Made by a program: the position numbers and the translations under genes
Notes under the pieces: generated by a model
The model's input: the letters and a program-made list of their open reading frames with translations, nothing else
Databases searched by the model: none
What the model was told of the DNA's origin: nothing
In this document: one piece after another, positions 7,516 through 15,871 of the stretch
How positions within the stretch are numbered: the first letter of the stretch is position 1
Layout: every line of letters begins with the position of its first letter
DNA from: Planctomycetes bacterium MalM25
GTDB lineage: Bacteria; Planctomycetota; Planctomycetia; Pirellulales; Lacipirellulaceae
DNA length: 64,000 nucleotides
Direction of reading: 5' to 3'
Assembly (NCBI GenBank): GCA_007745835.1
Contig: CP036424.1
Location: forward strand, 186,001-250,000

Positions 7516-8721
7516 ATGCGGATCGCGTACCTCGACTGCGCCAGCGGCGTGAGTGGTGACATGACGCTCGGCGCGCTGGTCGACGCCGGCGTCGAGCTGG
7601 CCGCCATCCAGGCCGGCCTCGACTCGCTCGCCTGGCCCGAGGGGACGCCCAACTGCCGGCTGGTCGCCAGCGAGGCGAAGAAGCAAGGCTTCCGCGCGAC
7701 GCAGATCGTCGTCGAGCACGAGCCCGAGCACGCTCACCGCCACCTGCACCACATCCAGGCGATGATCGACGGGGGCGAGCTGACGCCCCGCGCCCGTGAA
7801 CTCGCCACCGCGATCTTCCGCCGCATCGCCGAGGCCGAGGCGAAGGTGCACGGCTCGACGCTCGAGAAGGTCCACTTCCACGAGGTCGGCGCGATCGACT
7901 CGATCGCCGACATCGTCGGCGCCGCCATCGGCTGGGACCTGCTGGGCGTCGACAAGGTCGTCTGTGCGCCGGTCCCCACCGGCAGCGGATTCGTGCAGAT
8001 CGCGCACGGGCGCTGCTCGATCCCCGCGCCGGCGACCGCCGAGCTGCTCGCGGGCGTCCCCCTCGCGGAGCACCCGCCGAGCGGGCCGATCGTCGGCGAG
8101 CTGACCACGCCCACCGGCGCGGCGATCGTGAAGGAGCTGGCGAGCGAGTTCGGACCGCTCCCCGCGATGACGATCGAACGCATCGGTCTGGGATCGGGGC
8201 AGAAGGACTTCGACCACCCGAACGTCCTGCGGCTGGTCGTCGGCCACACCAGCGACTCGCCCACCGAAGAGGCGGGCGCGCCAAAGACGATCGTCCTGCT
8301 CGAGACCAACCTCGACGACACGCCGGGCGAGGCGATTGGCGACTGCGTCGAGCGGCTGTGGGCCGCCGGCGCGCTCGACGTGGCGCTCACGCCGATCCAG
8401 ATGAAGAAGCAGCGCCCCGGCGTGCTGCTCAGTTTGCAGGCGGCGCCCGCCGACGCGGAGCGGCTCGCCGCGATCGTCTTCCGCCACACGACCGCGCTCG
8501 GCATGCGCCGGCAAGCGATCGACCGGATCGTGCTGCCCCGGCGGAGCGTCACGGTCGAGACGCCCTGGGGCCCGACACGCGGCACGGTCGCCACCCTGCC
8601 GGGCGGCGCCGGCGAGCGGTTCACGCCCGAATACGAGGATTGTAAGGCCCTGGCCGACCGGGCCGGGGTGACCGTTGCGGAGGTTTGTGTCGCCGCGTCC
8701 GCCGCTTATGGCCGAGACTGA
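7516..8721 (+). CDS. larC: Nickel pincer cofactor biosynthesis protein LarC
   Basis: 401 residues from ATG MRIAYLDCASGVSGDM, the conserved LarC N-terminus. Other family marks are VHFHEVGAIDSIADIVG (metal/cofactor region), TPTGAAI and LETNLDDTPGE, where the C-terminal domain begins. LarC inserts nickel into the pyridinium dithiocarboxylate pincer cofactor of lactate racemase and related enzymes, using CTP. The gene is one continuous frame, unlike lactobacilli where larC needs a ribosomal frameshift. No larB, larE or larA homologue lies in the window, so cofactor synthesis must be completed from elsewhere. The start is about 100 bases after the Rrf2 gene on the same strand. Confidence 0.92.
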   Translation: MRIAYLDCASGVSGDMTLGALVDAGVELAAIQAGLDSLAWPEGTPNCRLVASEAKKQGFRATQIVVEHEPEHAHRHLHHIQAMIDGGELTPRARELATAIFRRIAEAEAKVHGSTLEKVHFHEVGAIDSIADIVGAAIGWDLLGVDKVVCAPVPTGSGFVQIAHGRCSIPAPATAELLAGVPLAEHPPSGPIVGELTTPTGAAIVKELASEFGPLPAMTIERIGLGSGQKDFDHPNVLRLVVGHTSDSPTEEAGAPKTIVLLETNLDDTPGEAIGDCVERLWAAGALDVALTPIQMKKQRPGVLLSLQAAPADAERLAAIVFRHTTALGMRRQAIDRIVLPRRSVTVETPWGPTRGTVATLPGGAGERFTPEYEDCKALADRAGVTVAEVCVAASAAYGRD

Positions 8722-8762
8722 AGGGAGGCCCCGTCCCCTTTCACCCCGCCCGAGAGCACGCC

Positions 8763-9179
8763 ATGTCGATCGTCGCGCTGCTGCTCGCCGAAGGGGGAGA
8801 GACCAGTCCGTACGCCTCGATCGTCTTTGCGGCGGGGGTGCTGCTGCTGATCTTCGTGCTCTTCCGGCAGAACCTGCTCCGCTTCGGCAAGCGGACACGC
8901 GGCGGGGACGGCCCGCCGATCGTCAAACAGCGACGCCCCGAGCACGCGTGGGACGGCGTCAAGCAGGACGCCGAAGCGCGCTTCGGTCAGCAGCAGGTCG
9001 AGTTCCACGAAACGGCCCGCGAGATGATGGGCCAACTCGACAGCAAGATGAGCCTGCTGCGAGCGCTGATCGCTCAGAGCGACGAGCGCATCGCGCGGCT
9101 GGAGGCGCTTGCATCAGGGGGTGGGGGGATGGCCGATCGGCCGGGCGGACCCGATGGTGCGCGAGCCGGAGAAGGCTGA
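8763..9179 (+). CDS. Small membrane-anchored coiled-coil protein
   Basis: 138 residues from ATG MSIVALLLAEGG; 41 bases after larC on the same strand, so probably co-transcribed. One membrane helix near residues 20-38 (YASIVFAAGVLLLIFVLF), then a basic stretch and a helical soluble part (QDAEARFGQQQVEFHETAREM through IARLEAL) with heptad-like spacing, ending in a Gly-rich tail. The layout is that of a single-pass protein with a cytoplasmic coiled coil. No named family was recognised. Confidence 0.7.
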   Translation: MSIVALLLAEGGETSPYASIVFAAGVLLLIFVLFRQNLLRFGKRTRGGDGPPIVKQRRPEHAWDGVKQDAEARFGQQQVEFHETAREMMGQLDSKMSLLRALIAQSDERIARLEALASGGGGMADRPGGPDGARAGEG

Positions 9180-9321
9180 GCGGCTCTACGCTGAGGGGAT
9201 AAGGTGATGGTCTTCGGTGAGATGGACCGCTACGGCATGCGCGGCGCGTGCCTATACTGTGAGCAAGAAGTTCACAAGCCGTGCCGCAAGCCGCGCGAAG
9301 CCGACCTCCACCTCATCTCTC

Positions 9322-9984
9322 ATGGAACTGCCCAACCCGGAAGAGTCCGGCCGCAGCAAGAAGCCGAAGCCGCGGCCCGAGGCGGTGAAGCGGCTCGGCC
9401 TCTCGCTGCCGGTCACTGAGCAGGACGTGAAGCAGGCCTTCTTCAAGGAAGCCCAACGCGCCCACCCCGACCACGGCGGCGCCGCGAGCGACTTCATCGA
9501 GGTGCAGCGCGCCTTCGACGAGGCGGTCGAGTTCGCGAAGCGGAACGGGAAGCGGCTCCCCTGGATCGGCGCGCAGATGCCGATCTACGTCGCGCAGATC
9601 GAAGCGATCGAGCTCGTCGAGCAGTGGGGGGGCGTTGTCGTGACCGAGACGCTCGACTGGCTGGAGGGGACGGTCGGCGACGACTTCGCCCAGCTGGCCG
9701 ACCGCCTCAAGGGGATCGACCTGTCGGGCCGCCCCGTGGGCGACGCCGAGCTGACGCGGCTCACTGCGGACCCGGCGCACCTGCCGTTCCTCGAGTCGGT
9801 CAATCTGGCCGACACCGAGGTGACCGACGCGAGCGCCCTGCGACTCACCCGCCTGGCGAGCCTCAAGCGGCTCGACCTCCGCGGCACGAAGGTGACGTTC
9901 CCCCTCCGCCGCACTCTGGCGCGCCAGCCGGGCATGGAGCACGTCGAAGGGACGAGCCGCGTCGGCGAGTGGCTGCGGCGCTAG
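9322..9984 (+). CDS. J-domain-like protein with leucine-rich repeats
   Basis: 220 residues from ATG MELPNPEESG. Residues 25-75 resemble a DnaJ J-domain: helix II with basic residues (DVKQAFFKEAQRA), the diagnostic HPD tripeptide at 48-50 (AHPDHGG), then helix III (FIEVQRAFDEAVEFAK). HPD stimulates DnaK ATPase, so recruitment of an Hsp70 is expected. The C-terminal half (about 115-200) has leucine-rich-repeat-like segments (LKGIDLSGRPV, LESVNLADTEVTD, LKRLDLRGTKVT), a possible protein-binding surface. J domain plus LRR is an unusual arrangement. It converges on the 73-residue membrane gene with 10 bases between stops. Confidence 0.75.
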   Translation: MELPNPEESGRSKKPKPRPEAVKRLGLSLPVTEQDVKQAFFKEAQRAHPDHGGAASDFIEVQRAFDEAVEFAKRNGKRLPWIGAQMPIYVAQIEAIELVEQWGGVVVTETLDWLEGTVGDDFAQLADRLKGIDLSGRPVGDAELTRLTADPAHLPFLESVNLADTEVTDASALRLTRLASLKRLDLRGTKVTFPLRRTLARQPGMEHVEGTSRVGEWLRR

Positions 9985-9994
9985 CGCGTTCGGC

Positions 9995-10216
9995 TCAGGA
10001 CGCGTCCGAAGCGCCGTCGTCAAAGAGTTGCGCGAGCGTGACCCCCAGCGCGAGCCCCAAGCCGGGGCCCAGAGCGATCCCCATCGCCAGCTGGTCGAAG
10101 ACGACGCCGAAGCAGACCCCCAGCCCGGCCCCCAGGGCGAGTCCGAGGCTGATCCCGAGTGCTAGGTACTTCCGAGAGTCGCTCGCTTCCGGCTTATTGG
10201 GGTCTTCGTTCGCCAT
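9995..10216 (-). CDS. Small glycine-zipper membrane protein
   Basis: 73 residues from ATG MANEDPNKPEASDSR. After a charged N-terminus come two membrane helices made of G-x-x-x-G-like repeats (LALGISLGLALGAGLGVCFG and MGIALGPGLGLALGVTLAQ), with an acidic tail. The even Gly/Leu spacing suits tight helix packing or oligomerisation. Function unknown. Transcribed from the 10217-10494 gap. Confidence 0.65.
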   Translation of the reverse strand: MANEDPNKPEASDSRKYLALGISLGLALGAGLGVCFGVVFDQLAMGIALGPGLGLALGVTLAQLFDDGASDAS

Positions 10217-10300
10217 GGTTTCGCCTGAGTTGGAAGGGCTGTGATAGAGGTGATTCGTATCAGAGGGGCGGATCTTGGCGAGAAACTCCCCCGGAGCAAC

Positions 10301-10400
10301 CGGGTGGCAGGGGCGCTCCGCGGAGCGGAAGCCCCTGAGCACGAAGCAACCGCGTCGCCGATTTACGGGGGCTTCCATGCGGGAGCGCCCCAGCCACCCG
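10301..10400. repeat. Nested intergenic inverted repeat
   Basis: Outer arms CGGGTGGCAGGGGCGCTCC (10301-10319) and 10381-10400 are complementary at about 18 of 20 positions. An inner pair (GGAAGCCCC at 10327 and GGGGGCTTCC at 10366-10375) continues the same stem. The fold fills the promoter-proximal gap before the 73-residue membrane gene. This is the form of a dispersed repeat, and a copy-number search is the deciding test. Confidence 0.7.
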
Positions 10401-10452
10401 TCGCCACCTGTTGAGTTAGCTGAGTTGATTCCAACTACCGGTGAGGCCGTCG

Positions 10453-10475
10453 TGCCCTTTGTGCCTTTGTGGTTC
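10453..10475 (+). repeat. Solitary arm of a CACAAAG-type repeat
   Basis: TGCCCTTTGTGCCTTTGTGG continues into TTC, sharing GTGCCTTTGTGGTTC with the right arm of the inverted repeat at 47008-47107. Only one arm is present here, just after the thrS stop codon on the minus strand. It shows that the element family occurs more than once in the window. Confidence 0.5.
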
Positions 10476-10494
10476 TCAATGAATCACCATCGAC

Positions 10495-12675
10495 TCAATA
10501 CTCATTCCCAACCGCCTTCGCCGATAGGTCGGCGGAGGCCGCTTCGGCGACTTGGCGGACGCGTTTCTCGGTGATCTCTTCTTGCAGGCGGGCGATCGCT
10601 TCGTCGATCGTGCAGGAGCCCTGGTCGCCGTCGATGCGGTCGCGTAGCGCCACGGTGCCGTTGTCGCGGTCCTGCTCGCCGACCACGACGAGGTACGGGA
10701 TCAGCGCGAGCTGGCCCTCGCGGATCTTCGCGCCGAGCTTCGCGCCGCGGTAGTCGCCCTCGACGCGGAGGCCGGCCGCTTTGAGTCGCTTCTCAACCTC
10801 GCGGCCGTACTCCTCGGACTTCTCGCTGACGGTCACCACGCGCGCCTGCACCGGGGCGAGCCACAGCGGGAAGGCGCCGGCGAAGTGCTCGATGATCACG
10901 CCGAGGAACCGCTCCATCGAGCCGAAGGGCGCCCGGTGGATCATCACGGGGCGGTGCGGCTTGTTGTCGGCGCCGGTGTATTCCAGGTCGAAGCGTTCGG
11001 CGCTCGGCAGGTTGTAGTCGAGCTGCACGGTGCCGAGCTGCCACTCGCGGCCAATGCAGTCGGTGACGACGAAGTCGGCCTTCGGCCCGTAGAACGCCGC
11101 CTCGCCCGGCTCGATCGAAAGGCCGGGTAGGTCCATCGACTCGCAGACCTCTTTAAGCTCGGCCTCGGCCGCGTCCCACAGCTCCTCGGAGCCGACGTAC
11201 TTGCTGCTGTCCGGGTCGCGGAAGCCGAGGCGGACCCGGTAGTCGGTCATGCCGAGCGACTCGAGCACCCACTGGGTCATTTCGAGGCAGCCGCGGAACT
11301 CGTCGGCGACCTGGTCGGGTGTGCAGAAGAGGTGGGCGTCGTCCTGGGTGAAGCCGCGGACGCGGGTCATGCCGGAGAGCTCGCCCGACTGCTCGTAGCG
11401 GTAGACCGTGCCGAACTCCGCGAGGCGGACCGGCAGGTCGCGGTACGATCGCGGCTTCGCCTTGTAGATCATGATGTGGTGCGGGCAGTTCATCGGCTTG
11501 AGCAGGTAGCGCTCGTGCTGATGCGCCCAGGCGTCGAGCGCGTCGGCGCGTCCGGCGGCGGAGAGGCCCTCGGGCATCTCACCGTCGAAGCCCAACAGCC
11601 GCGCGGCGTCCATGAGCTTCGCCTCTTCGTCGGCCTCGATGTCGTCCGCGCGGAGGCGCTCCACGAGCGAATCAACAAGCGACCCCGCCTCGTGCTCGCA
11701 GAGCACGGGGAATTGGCTCTCGCGGTAGTACGGGAAGTGGCCCGAGGTCTCGTACAGCTCGACGCGGCCGACGTGAGGCGTGTAGACCGCCTCGTAGCCG
11801 CGGTCGGTCAGCTCCTTCTTGAGCATGTCCTCCAGCGTCTGGCGGATCGCGGCGCCCTTGGGGAGCCAGAGGATCAGCCCCGAACCGACCTTCTGGTCGA
11901 TCGTGAACAGTTCGAGCTGCTTGCCGAGGACGCGGTGGTCGCGTTTCTTGGCTTCTTCGATCTGGTCGAGGTACGCCCGCAGTTCCTTCTTATCGAAGAA
12001 GGCCGTGGCGTAGAGGCGTTGCAGCTGGTCGCGTGATGAGTCGCCCTTCCAGTAAGCGCCGGCGATGCTGAGGAGCTTGAACGCCTTGCCGATGTGGGAG
12101 GTCGACGGGATGTGGACGCCCCGGCAGAGGTCGACGAACTCGCCCTGGCGGTAGAACGACAGGTCGGCCTCGTCGCCCAGGCCGGTCTCGACGTGCTCGA
12201 CTTTGAACTCTTGGCCCAGCTCCTGGCATAGTTGTAAGGACTCCTCGCGCGGCTTCTCGAGCCGTTCGAACGCGAGGTTCTCTTTGACGATGCGCTTCAT
12301 CTCCGCCTCGATCTTCGGGAAGTCCTCCTCGGAGATCGGGTCGGTCAGCTTCATGTCGTAGTAGAAGCCGCTGGCGGTCGTGGGGCCGAACGCGAGCTGC
12401 ACGCCGTCGTACAGCCGCATGACGGCCTGGGCCATCACGTGGGCGCACGAGTGCCGCATGATGGCGAGGGCTTCGTCGTCGCGCTTGGTGAGGAAGCGGA
12501 CGGCCGCTTCGCCGCTGGCGGGGAGTTGATAGGCGAGGTCGCGTTGGACGCCGTCGACCTCGGCGGCGATGGCCGCTTTGGCGAGGCCGGGCCCGATCGC
12601 CTCGGCGACTTCGAGGCAGGTGACCGAGGTTTCGAAGGGGCGAGAGCTACCGTCCGGGAGGGTGACCGTGAGCAT
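10495..12675 (-). CDS. thrS: Threonyl-tRNA synthetase with an inserted segment
   Basis: 726 residues from [12 protein letters not shown]. Order: TGS domain (1-60), editing domain with HxxxH (His75, His79) and CRGVH (184-188), catalytic class II core, then an anticodon-binding domain (about 610-705). Catalytic zinc ligands are Cys397 (KPMNCPHH), His448 (DDAHLF) and His580 (MIHRAPFGS). It charges tRNA-Thr and clears Ser-tRNA-Thr. Family members are usually near 640 residues. Here about 60 extra residues (about 325-388) separate the motif-1 region [13 protein letters not shown] from YLLKPMNCP, normally about 20 residues apart. The longer upstream open frame is an artefact of GC-rich DNA. Confidence 0.96.
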   Translation of the reverse strand: MLTVTLPDGSSRPFETSVTCLEVAEAIGPGLAKAAIAAEVDGVQRDLAYQLPASGEAAVRFLTKRDDEALAIMRHSCAHVMAQAVMRLYDGVQLAFGPTTASGFYYDMKLTDPISEEDFPKIEAEMKRIVKENLAFERLEKPREESLQLCQELGQEFKVEHVETGLGDEADLSFYRQGEFVDLCRGVHIPSTSHIGKAFKLLSIAGAYWKGDSSRDQLQRLYATAFFDKKELRAYLDQIEEAKKRDHRVLGKQLELFTIDQKVGSGLILWLPKGAAIRQTLEDMLKKELTDRGYEAVYTPHVGRVELYETSGHFPYYRESQFPVLCEHEAGSLVDSLVERLRADDIEADEEAKLMDAARLLGFDGEMPEGLSAAGRADALDAWAHQHERYLLKPMNCPHHIMIYKAKPRSYRDLPVRLAEFGTVYRYEQSGELSGMTRVRGFTQDDAHLFCTPDQVADEFRGCLEMTQWVLESLGMTDYRVRLGFRDPDSSKYVGSEELWDAAEAELKEVCESMDLPGLSIEPGEAAFYGPKADFVVTDCIGREWQLGTVQLDYNLPSAERFDLEYTGADNKPHRPVMIHRAPFGSMERFLGVIIEHFAGAFPLWLAPVQARVVTVSEKSEEYGREVEKRLKAAGLRVEGDYRGAKLGAKIREGQLALIPYLVVVGEQDRDNGTVALRDRIDGDQGSCTIDEAIARLQEEITEKRVRQVAEAASADLSAKAVGNEY

Positions 12676-12934
12676 GGCGGGAGAGCGCTTTCCTGCAGAT
12701 TGTTGTGGATGGGCCCCGTTACGGAGGGGGTCCGGAGTCGGCCGCCGGTCGTCCTTAAACCGTGGCCAGCCCAGATCATAGCGGCTCGGGCCGACTCGCG
12801 GGACGGCGGCAATGCTGGCGCCGGCGGTCTGTTGTTTCTGCCCCAACTGGCGTTGGCGGGGATCGGGGTCTTGCCGCAAAATAGCCTCAACTCGGACCCG
12901 CCCCCCGGCCCACCTCACGGAAGAGATGTCCCCC

Positions 12935-13591
12935 ATGACGACGCCCCGTCTCGTTTGCGCGCTGATCGCCCTCGCCCTGCTGGCCCCGCTGGCGCCCGCC
13001 GCTACGATCGACCTGACGTTCGGCGAGCTCGATCTCGTGTACGACGGCACGGCGATCCGCGACGCCGCGACCGACGACGGCGACGGCGTGGTCGCCACGC
13101 CCGTCGCGGAGATGGGCCCGCCCGACCCGAGCTTGCTGGCCGGGACGAAGATCGATTTCTTCCTTCCGGAGATCGCGCCGATCAGCGCCGAGGGGGGATC
13201 GACCACCAGCGGCCAAGGGGGTTGGCTCCTGCTGATGCTGCCGGGCGGCGAGCAGGTGAAGCTCTCGCTCGACTCGGTCACGATCAACTACATCGACTTT
13301 GGCGGGGTCGCCCGCTTCGCGTTCGGCGCCGCGGTGGCGGAGGTCTACGCCCCGTCGGAACCGGGGCTGTCCCCCAACGCCCTGAGCCTCGCGCCGGCCG
13401 CGTCGGTTTCGTTCTCGACCGCCGTCTCCGAGGTGACCGCGGCGAACGGGGTGCTGACCTCGTTCAAGGGCAAGGCCTCGGGCGAAGTCCGCGGCGCCAC
13501 CGTCATCCCGGAGCCGACCACCGGCGTGGCGTTGGTCTTGTTGCTGGGCGTCGGCTCGGCGGCGGCGCTCATGCGGGCTAAGCTGGGTTGA
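12935..13591 (+). CDS. PEP-CTERM secreted protein
   Basis: 218 residues. The start [10 protein letters not shown] has GGAAGAG nine bases upstream; the nearby ATG at 12926 lies too close to that site. Signal peptide: [14 protein letters not shown]. The C-terminus is a PEP-CTERM sorting signal: VIPEPTTG, the hydrophobic helix [15 protein letters not shown], and basic residues MRAKLG. Such proteins are cleaved by an exosortase in the cytoplasmic membrane; none is encoded in this window. The middle is a beta-rich domain of unknown role. Confidence 0.85.
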   Translation: MTTPRLVCALIALALLAPLAPAATIDLTFGELDLVYDGTAIRDAATDDGDGVVATPVAEMGPPDPSLLAGTKIDFFLPEIAPISAEGGSTTSGQGGWLLLMLPGGEQVKLSLDSVTINYIDFGGVARFAFGAAVAEVYAPSEPGLSPNALSLAPAASVSFSTAVSEVTAANGVLTSFKGKASGEVRGATVIPEPTTGVALVLLLGVGSAAALMRAKLG

Positions 13592-13616
13592 TCTCTGCCG
13601 CCCCTCCCGCCGACGC

Positions 13617-14312
13617 GTGACCCCCGTGCCCGACGACCCGAACCAGCTCAACACGCTCCTCGCCCCGCGGTACCTGTTCCAGTTCGCCGTGCCGGTCCGG
13701 CCTCGGAAGCCGATCTGGTCGCCGCGCGGGGTGACGCTGACCGAGGACCACCGCCTGCCCGACCTGGCGGGCCTGGACCGGGAGACCCCCGCCAGCGAGC
13801 GCCGCTTCGCCGACGTGCGGATGGCGTGGGCGCCCGAGGGGATCACCGTCTGGGTCGAGGTCGCCGACAAGCAGCAGCCGGTCTGGTGCCGCGAGACGCG
13901 ACTCGACGAATCGGACGGGCTGCACATCTGGGTCGACACCCGCGCCACGCACACCGTGCACCGCGCGACGAAGTTCTGCAACCGCTTCATCTTCACCCCC
14001 GCCGGCGGTGGCCGGGGCGACGCGGAGCCGCTCGCCGACCAGCTGCTGATCAACCGCGCCCGCGAGAACGCCCGCCCCGTGCGGCCGCGCGAACTGCAGG
14101 TCGCCTCGAAGTTGACGAAGAGCGGCTACAAGCTGGCGGCGTTCATCCCGGCGGTGGCGATGACGGGCTACGACCCGTCGCAACAGACGAAGCTCGGCTT
14201 CAATTACGCGATCGTCGACCGCGAGCTCGGCCTGCAAACATTCGCCAACGGCGCGACGATGCCGTTCGACGAGGACCCGAGCTGCTGGGCGACGGTTGAG
14301 ATGGTGAAGTGA
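13617..14312 (+). CDS. CBM9-like carbohydrate-binding protein
   Basis: 231 residues from a GTG 25 bases after the PEP-CTERM gene, probably the same transcript; another GTG three codons on is equally possible. The family-9 binding-module pattern is visible: RFADVRMAWAPEGITVWVEV, then a core strand ESDGLHIWVDTR and a late TKLGFNYAIVDRE. No signal peptide, catalytic domain or membrane helix is visible, so it would be cytoplasmic as read, unlike most CBM9 modules. That could mean an N-terminal exon-like loss, an export route not visible here, or a divergent cytoplasmic role. Ligand unknown. Confidence 0.65.
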   Translation: MTPVPDDPNQLNTLLAPRYLFQFAVPVRPRKPIWSPRGVTLTEDHRLPDLAGLDRETPASERRFADVRMAWAPEGITVWVEVADKQQPVWCRETRLDESDGLHIWVDTRATHTVHRATKFCNRFIFTPAGGGRGDAEPLADQLLINRARENARPVRPRELQVASKLTKSGYKLAAFIPAVAMTGYDPSQQTKLGFNYAIVDRELGLQTFANGATMPFDEDPSCWATVEMVK

Positions 14313-14321
14313 AGGCATCGC

Positions 14322-15752
14322 CTAGACGATGCGTTTTCTTAACCCAAGCGTGCCACCAATCACCAAAACCCACGCCGCCGGCTCAGGGATCGCTTGCGAC
14401 GTGGCAGGAGTGGCGGCCCCGTACTGGCTCTGCCAGATCTGGTAGTCCGCCTGGTCGACGCCGTTCAGTCCGTCGCCGTTGAAGCCGATCGACGCCTCGC
14501 CGCGCTCGCCCTGGTGGTCGCGCCACACGGTGTAGTCCGCCGCGTCGACGACGCCGTCGGCGTTGAAGTCACCGTCGAGCTGGGCCGGTCCGACGATCAG
14601 GCGGATCGTGCTGTTCGGGTCGAGGGTCGAGACCTCGTCCGCCAGCATCGGCCCTTCGGGCTGGAAAGCGAACGCGAACGGCGAGCCGTCGGTGAACAAG
14701 CCCTCCAGCAGCATCGGCGGGGCCAGCCGGTCGATCTCGAAGTCCTGCCCCGCGGCGTTCACGAGGGCGACCTCGCTCGTCCGATCGACGCCGTCGATCA
14801 GCACCTGGGTGACGACCAGATTGAGCGTGCCGTTGTCATCGACGTCGAAGTCGGCGGCGAAGGTCCCGCCGGAGATCGTCGCCGTGCCGTTCGACTCGAT
14901 CTGGAAGTTGTTGCCGAAGGCGCCGCCGGTGATGTTCGCCTCGGCGCGGGAGCGGACCACGAAGGGGCTGTCCCCGAACGAGCCGCCCGAGATGTTGGCC
15001 CGCATGCCGATCGCGTTGAGATCGACCGCCTCGAACGAGCCGCCGGCGACGTTGATATCGTTCAGGATGTTGACCCGCAGGTCGGCGAAGTCGCCCCCCG
15101 AGATGTTGAACTGGCTGTCGTTCAGCACCTCGACCACCCCGGTGAACTCGCCCCCGCTGATCTGAAAGCGTGGGTTGTTGGCGGTGGTGACCGGGCCGAT
15201 GGTCCCGCCGGTGATCGTCACGCCCGGCGCGCCGGGGGCGTCGAGCGAGGCGAGGTCGGCGCCGGCGTGGACGCCGAGCGTCGGTGTGTCGGTGAGGCTC
15301 ACCGCGAGATCGTCGCCCGTGTGGATAGCGACGATCGATTGGCCGCTGAGGTTGAGGTCGCCGGTCACGTTGCCCGAAAGCAGGTTCACCACGGACGGGT
15401 GCAAGGGGGCGGGGGCGCTGGTGCTGAGGTCGTGCAGGTCGCCCCCCACGAGGTTGAGGGTGGTCCCGTCGTCGATCGTGACGTTGTTGATCGTCGCGCC
15501 CGCGAAGACATTCACCTCGTTGTCCCAGCCGGAGAACGTGTTGTTCGTGCTGCCGCTGCCCGCGTTGAAGTTGAACTGGGTGGTCCCGCCGAACGCCGGC
15601 AGTGTCGCGCCGGGCGCCGGGCCGTTGATCGGGTTGCCGAGCACCACGGTCGGGTAGTTCAGCACGTCGTCGAAGTTCGACGGATCGGACTGGGCGAAGG
15701 AGGTCGCCGCCGCCAGCAGCACCGCCGCGCAAGCTGAGATCGTCCTGGACAT
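14322..15752 (-). CDS. PEP-CTERM protein with repeats and dockerin-type calcium sites
   Basis: 476 residues; signal peptide MSRTISACAAVLLAAATSFA. Residues about 80-320 are a chain of short repeats of the form N-I-S-G-G-x-F (FQISGGEFTG, FNISGGDFAD, ANISGGSFGD, ANITGGAFGN, ATISGGTFAA), likely a right-handed beta-helix or solenoid. Residues about 395-440 hold two dockerin-like EF loops: DGDFNADGVVDAADYTVW and FNGDGLNGVDQADYQIW. The C-terminus is a PEP-CTERM signal (IPEPAAWVLVIGGTLGLRKR). A secreted, surface-sorted structural or adhesive protein is the best guess. No cohesin is visible here. Confidence 0.85.
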   Translation of the reverse strand: MSRTISACAAVLLAAATSFAQSDPSNFDDVLNYPTVVLGNPINGPAPGATLPAFGGTTQFNFNAGSGSTNNTFSGWDNEVNVFAGATINNVTIDDGTTLNLVGGDLHDLSTSAPAPLHPSVVNLLSGNVTGDLNLSGQSIVAIHTGDDLAVSLTDTPTLGVHAGADLASLDAPGAPGVTITGGTIGPVTTANNPRFQISGGEFTGVVEVLNDSQFNISGGDFADLRVNILNDINVAGGSFEAVDLNAIGMRANISGGSFGDSPFVVRSRAEANITGGAFGNNFQIESNGTATISGGTFAADFDVDDNGTLNLVVTQVLIDGVDRTSEVALVNAAGQDFEIDRLAPPMLLEGLFTDGSPFAFAFQPEGPMLADEVSTLDPNSTIRLIVGPAQLDGDFNADGVVDAADYTVWRDHQGERGEASIGFNGDGLNGVDQADYQIWQSQYGAATPATSQAIPEPAAWVLVIGGTLGLRKRIV

Positions 15753-15871
15753 GGCCGCCCGTCATCCCGTGGTTGTGAATCGGGGGGGACGCCGTCGCCC
15801 ACCAACCGCAGAGGATTCTAAACAGCGGCGGGGGAGGTCGCAATTTTTACCACGCCGTGTGGGCGGGTTGG

